64,000 nucleotides of DNA from DYRG01 sp041161065 (GTDB taxonomy: Bacteria > Pseudomonadota > Gammaproteobacteria > Beggiatoales > Beggiatoaceae). The position numbers and the translations under genes were made by a program. Position 1 is the stretch's first letter; each line of letters begins with the position of its first letter. The stretch lies in the NCBI GenBank assembly GCA_041161065.1, contig JBEAVE010000006.1, positions 62,001 to 126,000 of the forward strand, written 5' to 3'. The notes beneath the pieces were generated by a model that made no database searches, was not told where the DNA came from, and saw nothing but the letters and a program-made list of their open reading frames with translations. This document shows positions 59,918-64,000 of the stretch, piece by piece.

Positions 59918-62437
59918 TCAAGCGCGCGTCACTTTTACCGCACACTTTTTGTAATCCGTTTCTTTAGAAATCGGACAGGTTGCATCTAAGGTAACTTTAT
60001 TGATCAAACGTTGCTCGTCAAACCAAGGTACATATACTAATCCTTTCGGTGGGCGATTACGACCTTTGGTTTCTACAGAAACAACAATTTCTCCCCGACG
60101 ACTGGCAATTTTGGCAGCCATACCGCGTTTCAAACCCCGCGCCTCTGCGTCATCTGGGTGCATAAAGATCACTGCATCGGGAAATGCACGATGTAATTCT
60201 GGCACACGCCGCGTCATTGAACCCGAATGCCAATGTTCCAATACTCTTCCAGTACATAACCACAAATCAAATTCTTTATCAGGAGATTCTGCGGCGGCTT
60301 CATAAGGTAGAGCAAAAATGCGCGCTTTTCCATCAGGATTTCCATAGAATTTCAAACCCTCACCTTCTTTAATATGCGGGTCGTATCCTTCACGATAACG
60401 CCATAAAGTTTCTTTACCCTCAATAACGGGCCATCTCAAACCGCGTGCTTGATGATACAAATCAAATTCGCCTAATTCATGACCTTTCTTGCCTTGCAAA
60501 CCAAACTGACGATATTCCTCAAATAATCCTTTCTGCAAATAGAAACCAAAACTTTCCATTTCATCATTGCTATACACATTACCTGCTTGGTCTTTAACGT
60601 CTTGCTTTTCAAACTTATTCACCATGCCATTTGCAAAAAGGACTTCAAATAAGGTTTTTCCTTTCAATTCGGGCTTTTTGTTCAAAAGTTCTTCAGACCA
60701 CACTTCCTCTGTTTTGAAACGCTTTGAAAACTCGACAATTTGCCAAACATCAGAACGCGCTTCACCTTGAGGTTTAACTTGTTGTCTCCAAAACTGGGTT
60801 CTTCTCTCAGCATTACCATACGCACCTTCTTTTTCTACCCACATTGCAGTCGGTAAAATCAAATCCGCAGAAAGCGCAGTCACGGTTGGATAAGGATCAG
60901 AAACTACAATAAAATTCGCGGGGTTACGATAACCCGGATAGGTTTCTTGATTCATGTTTGCAGCAGCTTGCATATTATTGGTACACATGACCCAATACGC
61001 ATTCAATTTTCCGTCTTTCAACATTCGATTTTGCAATACCGCATGATACCCGGGTTTCTCTGGAATTGTTCCTTCGGGTAATTGCCAGATTTTCTCTGCT
61101 AAATCACGATGTTCTTTCTTCATTACCACCATATCGGCGGGCAAACGATGAGAAAACGTCCCCGTTTCTCTCGCTGTTCCACACGCTGACGGTTGTCCCG
61201 TTAAAGAAAAAGGACCATTTCCAGGTTCAGAAATCTTACCGACTAACAGGTGAACATTATAAATCATGTTGTTCGCCCAAGAACCGCGCGTATGTTGATT
61301 GAAACCCATTGTCCAGAAAGAGGTTACTTTGGTTTTTGGATCAGCGTACAATTGAGCAAGTTGTAATAGTTTTTCTTGAGGAACACCAGAAAGTTCAGAA
61401 ACCTTTTCAACTGTGTATTCAGAAACAAATTGTTTAAATGCTTCAAAATCGATCGGTTCAAACTTATCGGCTTCTTTTGCGCCTTTCGCGTTTTTCTCAC
61501 GATCATCTTCAGGACGCAAACCATATCCAATATCAGTTGTTCCTTTCACAAAATTAACGTGTTTGCTCACGAAATCTTGATTGACCATGTTATTTTGAAT
61601 GATGTAATTGCAAATAAAATTCAAAATTGCTAAGTCAGTTTGAGGTTTGAAAACAATAGGAATATCAGCTAGTTCGAATGAACGGTGCTCAAAAGTAGAA
61701 AGCACAGAAACTTTAACATTATTTCCAGTTAAACGACGATCTGTTAAACGTGACCATAAAATGGGGTGCATTTCTGCCATGTTTGAACCCCATAACACAA
61801 ATGCATCGGCGTGTTCTAAATCATCATAACAACCCATCGGTTCGTCCATGCCGAACGTCCGCATGAAACCCGCCACCGCCGATGCCATGCAATGTCGCGC
61901 ATTTGGGTCGAGATTATTTGAACGAAAACCCGCTTTGAACAATTTTGAAGCCGCGTAACCTTCCCAAATCGTCCATTGACCCGAACCGAACATTCCAACG
62001 GCGGTCGGTCCTTTGTCTTTTAAAGCGGCTTTCCATTTTTCCGCCATAATATCAAAGGCTTGATCCCAAGTGATTGGAGTAAATTCGCCGTTTTTGTCGA
62101 ATTTGCCGTCTTTCATGCGCAACAAAGGTTTTTGCAAACGATCTTTGCCGTACATGATTTTGGATAAAAAATAGCCTTTAATGCAGTTTAAACCGCGATT
62201 GACGGGCGCGTCGGGATCACCTTGGGTGGCGACGACTCGACCGTCTTTTGTCCCAACTAATACGCTACAACCCGTTCCGCAAAAACGGCAGGGGGCTTTG
62301 TCCCAACGAATTCCGCCTGCGCCTTCTGCGTGACCACCGATATTTCCGGCGATGGCTTCAGGCAACGAAATACCCGCAACGCTGGCGGTTGCCGCGATTG
62401 CGCTACTTTTGATGAAATCCCGTCTGGAGAACTTCAT
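59918..62437 (-). CDS. napA: NapA periplasmic nitrate reductase catalytic subunit
   Basis: The 839-residue molybdopterin enzyme reduces nitrate to nitrite. It has a twin-arginine signal (SRRDFIKSSAIAA), the [4Fe-4S] cysteines CRFCGTGC followed by CIKGY, and the molybdenum-ligand cysteine in RHCMASAVAGF. The C-terminal molybdopterin-binding domain shows VLEHWHSGSMTRR and PDGKARI. The length is close to E. coli NapA (828). It overlaps napD by 4 bases. Confidence 0.96.
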   Translation of the reverse strand: MKFSRRDFIKSSAIAATASVAGISLPEAIAGNIGGHAEGAGGIRWDKAPCRFCGTGCSVLVGTKDGRVVATQGDPDAPVNRGLNCIKGYFLSKIMYGKDRLQKPLLRMKDGKFDKNGEFTPITWDQAFDIMAEKWKAALKDKGPTAVGMFGSGQWTIWEGYAASKLFKAGFRSNNLDPNARHCMASAVAGFMRTFGMDEPMGCYDDLEHADAFVLWGSNMAEMHPILWSRLTDRRLTGNNVKVSVLSTFEHRSFELADIPIVFKPQTDLAILNFICNYIIQNNMVNQDFVSKHVNFVKGTTDIGYGLRPEDDREKNAKGAKEADKFEPIDFEAFKQFVSEYTVEKVSELSGVPQEKLLQLAQLYADPKTKVTSFWTMGFNQHTRGSWANNMIYNVHLLVGKISEPGNGPFSLTGQPSACGTARETGTFSHRLPADMVVMKKEHRDLAEKIWQLPEGTIPEKPGYHAVLQNRMLKDGKLNAYWVMCTNNMQAAANMNQETYPGYRNPANFIVVSDPYPTVTALSADLILPTAMWVEKEGAYGNAERRTQFWRQQVKPQGEARSDVWQIVEFSKRFKTEEVWSEELLNKKPELKGKTLFEVLFANGMVNKFEKQDVKDQAGNVYSNDEMESFGFYLQKGLFEEYRQFGLQGKKGHELGEFDLYHQARGLRWPVIEGKETLWRYREGYDPHIKEGEGLKFYGNPDGKARIFALPYEAAAESPDKEFDLWLCTGRVLEHWHSGSMTRRVPELHRAFPDAVIFMHPDDAEARGLKRGMAAKIASRRGEIVVSVETKGRNRPPKGLVYVPWFDEQRLINKVTLDATCPISKETDYKKCAVKVTRA

Positions 62438-62688
62438 GGAGTATCCTCCTCAACTTCTTCACTATGTTGATAAATCATGGCAGCGGACAATACGCCCGCC
62501 AAACGATGTAAATTCATAACTGTATCAGCGACTTGGTGATTATCATCACCTTCTACCGTTACCACCCAACGCCCATCGGGTTGAGTTGCATGGATTTCTG
62601 TACCCGCCATTTGAGCCAAAGCATCTTTAATCTCACTTTCACGCGACGGGTTAATATGGAGTAAAACACCTGCGATGTTCATAATCAT
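62434..62688 (-). CDS. napD: NapD signal-peptide-binding chaperone
   Basis: NapD binds the twin-arginine signal of NapA and delays export until cofactor insertion is done. The conserved part starts NIAGVLLHINPSRE and continues with GTEIHATQPDGRWVVTVEGDD. ATG 62688 or ATG 62682 may be the start; a TTG at 62730 lies inside the FNR box and is unlikely. No Shine-Dalgarno sequence precedes either ATG, which fits a leaderless or very short 5' leader. First gene of napDAGHBC; napE and napF are not present. Confidence 0.85.
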   Translation of the reverse strand: MIMNIAGVLLHINPSRESEIKDALAQMAGTEIHATQPDGRWVVTVEGDDNHQVADTVMNLHRLAGVLSAAMIYQHSEEVEEDTP

Positions 62689-62716
62689 TAGTTTAATAAA
62701 ATCTGATATTCTAGCT

Positions 62717-62730
62717 TTGATCTGTATCAA
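62717..62730. promoter_or_regulatory. Perfect FNR/Anr-type box upstream of napD
   Basis: TTGATCTGTATCAA matches TTGAT-N4-ATCAA without mismatch. It is 28-34 bases upstream of the napD ATG candidates. With FNR at -41.5, a minus-strand TAAACT (62695-62690) would be the -10 box and transcription would begin near the napD start. The operon is thus likely induced by low oxygen. Confidence 0.75.
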
Positions 62731-63257
62731 CTACCCAAAAGATGAGGAAAGCGTGAGGAAATATGAAGAAGGTAGCGGTTATAGATATAGGTGAAATCTA
62801 CCGTTAACTCACTGAAACATAAAAACTATTACTCAGAAATTATATCGCTATCATCAAAAAATACAAAAATGATCAATCAAACAACTCACGCATTATTTTT
62901 CGTTTCGCATATTTCTTTAACATTCCAATGAGTCTATTTTTTAATGCACCAAAATCCCCGCCGTTTTCTTGAAAATATTCTCAGTAGATTTGGGTTTGTT
63001 TCTTTGGTTGAATTACGTCCTGCAATAATAAAGAAATGGTAGTGGTATAATATATGGTGATATAATAGAGGAAGTTAATAAATTGTAATCGTTTACCGAG
63101 CAAACGTCATTGGATAACAGAGAAAGGAAAGGGAGAAACTCATCAATTTTATCAGAACGATTTTTGGTTTTATCGACTGCTATCTTGCTGTTTTTAAATA
63201 AGTTTATTATCCTATCACTTTACATTGCATGACTCGCCTTTTTTGGAATGGCATTTT
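62731..63257. other. Gap of 527 bases without a clear gene
   Basis: The sequence is A+T-rich with stops in all frames. A 14-codon frame with GAGGAAAT before its ATG (62763) is too short to support. A 35-codon open minus-strand stretch at 62873-62980 (listed separately) may be debris. The segment just before the tRNA would contain its promoter, but no clear -35/-10 pair was found. Confidence 0.6.
62873..62980 (-). pseudogene. Possible C-terminal protein remnant
   Basis: The minus strand reads 35 codons from 62980 to the stop at 62873-62875: the translation contains GGDFGALKNRLIGML and KKYAKRKIMRELFD, protein-like in composition, with basic residues, and ending in a natural-looking tail. No start and no upstream coding sequence remain (a stop precedes it directly). 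It may be the end of a decayed mobile-element gene. Chance is not excluded. Confidence 0.3.
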
Positions 63258-63330
63258 GCCCTAATAGCTCAGTGGATAGAGCATTTCCCTCCTAAGGAAA
63301 GGGTCGCAGGTTCGATTCCTGTTTAGGGCG
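63258..63330 (+). tRNA. tRNA-Arg (anticodon CCT)
   Basis: A full cloverleaf is visible: acceptor stem GCCCTAA/TTAGGGC, D-loop with AGTGGATA, anticodon stem TTTCC/GGAAA around CTCCTAA (anticodon CCT, reading AGG), and T-loop GGTTCGATTCC. Only GCA follows the stem, so the 3' CCA is not fully encoded. A T-run at 63333-63340 follows directly. Confidence 0.95.
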
Positions 63331-63353
63331 CATTTTTTTTGAGCAGTTGCGTG

Positions 63354-63393
63354 ACCCGAAACCCCGTTGAGATGGCGAGGTTTCGGGTTTTTT
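63354..63393 (+). terminator. Hairpin terminator after tRNA-Arg
   Basis: ACCCGAAACC (63354-63363) pairs perfectly with GGTTTCGGGT (63379-63388) around a 15-nt loop, followed by TTTTTT. It also lies just at the end of the convergent DUF2889 gene. Confidence 0.8.
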
Positions 63394-63958
63394 AAGGTTT
63401 GCCCGTGTAAAATTGGGGCCAGTGGGTTTGGACGACTTCGCTGTCGGTGGCGAGCGCGTGACAGCTATCCAAAATATCAGGTCGAACAGTGTCTTGAATG
63501 CTTTGCGCGACGGGGCGGGGTTTATCGCGGGTGGCGGTGTAAATGGTTTGAATGGCGGTGGTGGCGACGGGGCGCAGCAATTCAACCAAATGGGTGCACC
63601 CCTTAACACCGCCCAATAATTCATGGACTTGTCGATTCCAGCCCGCTTCGATAACCAACCCTTTAAGCAGTTGAAAACGGTCGGCGGCGTGCGGGCAAAT
63701 GTCAAAGGGTGATGAATCCGTCACCGCTTCAATCCCATGAATCAATAACTTATCGTCGACCGTCAAACGAATCCACATATCATGCAACGGTTCACCGGGT
63801 AAAATTTTTCCGCCGCGATGTTCGCTCGGAAAAGAATAGCTTTTGGTATCAATAAGATGACCTTCGATATCCCACAAATCATCGTCCCGCCGATAACCTA
63901 TGCAGCGAATAACCCGATTATGATACAAACGACGTGAAACAGGTGGAGAAAGTGGCAT
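63392..63958 (-). CDS. DUF2889 family protein
   Basis: The 188-residue protein matches the DUF2889 pattern from end to end: HNRVIRCIGYRRDDDLWDIEG (key block GYxRDDxLWDIEG), PGEPLHDMWIRLTVDD, DSSPFDICPHAADRF, LLGGVKGCTHLVELL and ATTAIQTIY. The family is widespread in proteobacteria; its function is not known to me. The conserved Asp, Cys and His residues of GCTHL may form a metal or catalytic site. The coding strand converges on tRNA-Arg and its terminator. The gene is G+C-richer than the preceding gap. Confidence 0.85.
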   Translation of the reverse strand: MPLSPPVSRRLYHNRVIRCIGYRRDDDLWDIEGHLIDTKSYSFPSEHRGGKILPGEPLHDMWIRLTVDDKLLIHGIEAVTDSSPFDICPHAADRFQLLKGLVIEAGWNRQVHELLGGVKGCTHLVELLRPVATTAIQTIYTATRDKPRPVAQSIQDTVRPDILDSCHALATDSEVVQTHWPQFYTGKP

Positions 63959-64000
63959 AATTTTACCCAGTGACGGATTGACCTAAAACGCTCATTATAA

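Noticed and set aside
62763..62807. A 14-codon frame with a fair ribosome binding site (GAGGAAAT before the ATG)
   Set aside because: Far too short, in an otherwise non-coding gap, and the product resembles no known leader peptide.
1..64000. CRISPR arrays, integron sites, rRNA genes, complete insertion sequences or prophage genes
   Set aside because: None was found by eye; no regularly spaced direct repeats and no transposase or integrase motifs are present.

Overview
The window is a chromosomal segment of a gammaproteobacterium with roughly 40% G+C. The gene content (gamma-type atp operon, ntrB/ntrC, ubiX and ubiJ, lptF, miaB-phoH-ybeY-ybeX, nadD-rsfS, napDAGHBC) fits a Thiotrichales/Beggiatoa-like sulfur bacterium. 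This placement is an inference from gene content and sensory style; no rRNA is present to confirm it.

Layout. 1-4.4 kb: the end of a TtcA-like tRNA thiolation gene, a SAM methyltransferase, a FadL/OmpP1 outer-membrane channel with a clear terminator, then ubiX with an unknown membrane-anchored protein. 4.5-11.7 kb: a complete F1Fo ATP synthase operon, atpIBEFHAGDC, with a good sigma-70-type promoter and a strong terminator. 11.8-17.7 kb: ntrC and ntrB, separated by an A+T-rich type IIG restriction-modification gene and a broken vapC-like toxin end. 17.8-18.6 kb: a DJ-1/YajL protein and yidD. 18.7-27 kb: a chemoreceptor with four exact 45-residue HAMP-like repeats, convergent with a three-gene operon. 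That operon encodes a site-2-protease/HlyD fusion, a PotD-like periplasmic binding protein and a hybrid histidine kinase. 27-29.5 kb: a cupin, pheA, a secreted DM9-type protein and rdgB. 29.7-33.3 kb: miaB-phoH-ybeY-ybeX. 33.4-35.9 kb: a Roadblock, CZB, receiver-like and small-GTPase cassette. 35.9-41.9 kb: a lysine-rich lipoprotein, a LapB-type transporter, uvrD, a 54-residue coiled-coil gene and moeB. 42-46.8 kb: dnaQ, a TPM-domain membrane protein, rnhB, and four unrecognised genes running into lptF. 47.9-50.5 kb: nadD-rsfS-mazG-like-mutY-yggX. 50.6-57 kb: trpA, rlmD, a UbiA-type prenyltransferase, mtnD-mtnC, ubiJ and an O-acetylhomoserine sulfhydrylase. 57.2-62.7 kb: the periplasmic nitrate reductase operon napDAGHBC behind a perfect FNR-type box. 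62.7-64 kb: a 0.5-kb gap, tRNA-Arg(CCT) and a DUF2889 protein.

Most of the window is housekeeping. The parts that may hold undescribed biology are: the protease/HlyD-binding protein-kinase operon with its neighbouring chemoreceptor; the Roadblock/CZB/receiver-like/GTPase cassette; the four-gene unknown block coupled to lptF; and the restriction enzyme wedged exactly between ntrB and ntrC. All positions and motifs were read by eye. No database search was run, so family names rest on recognised motifs.
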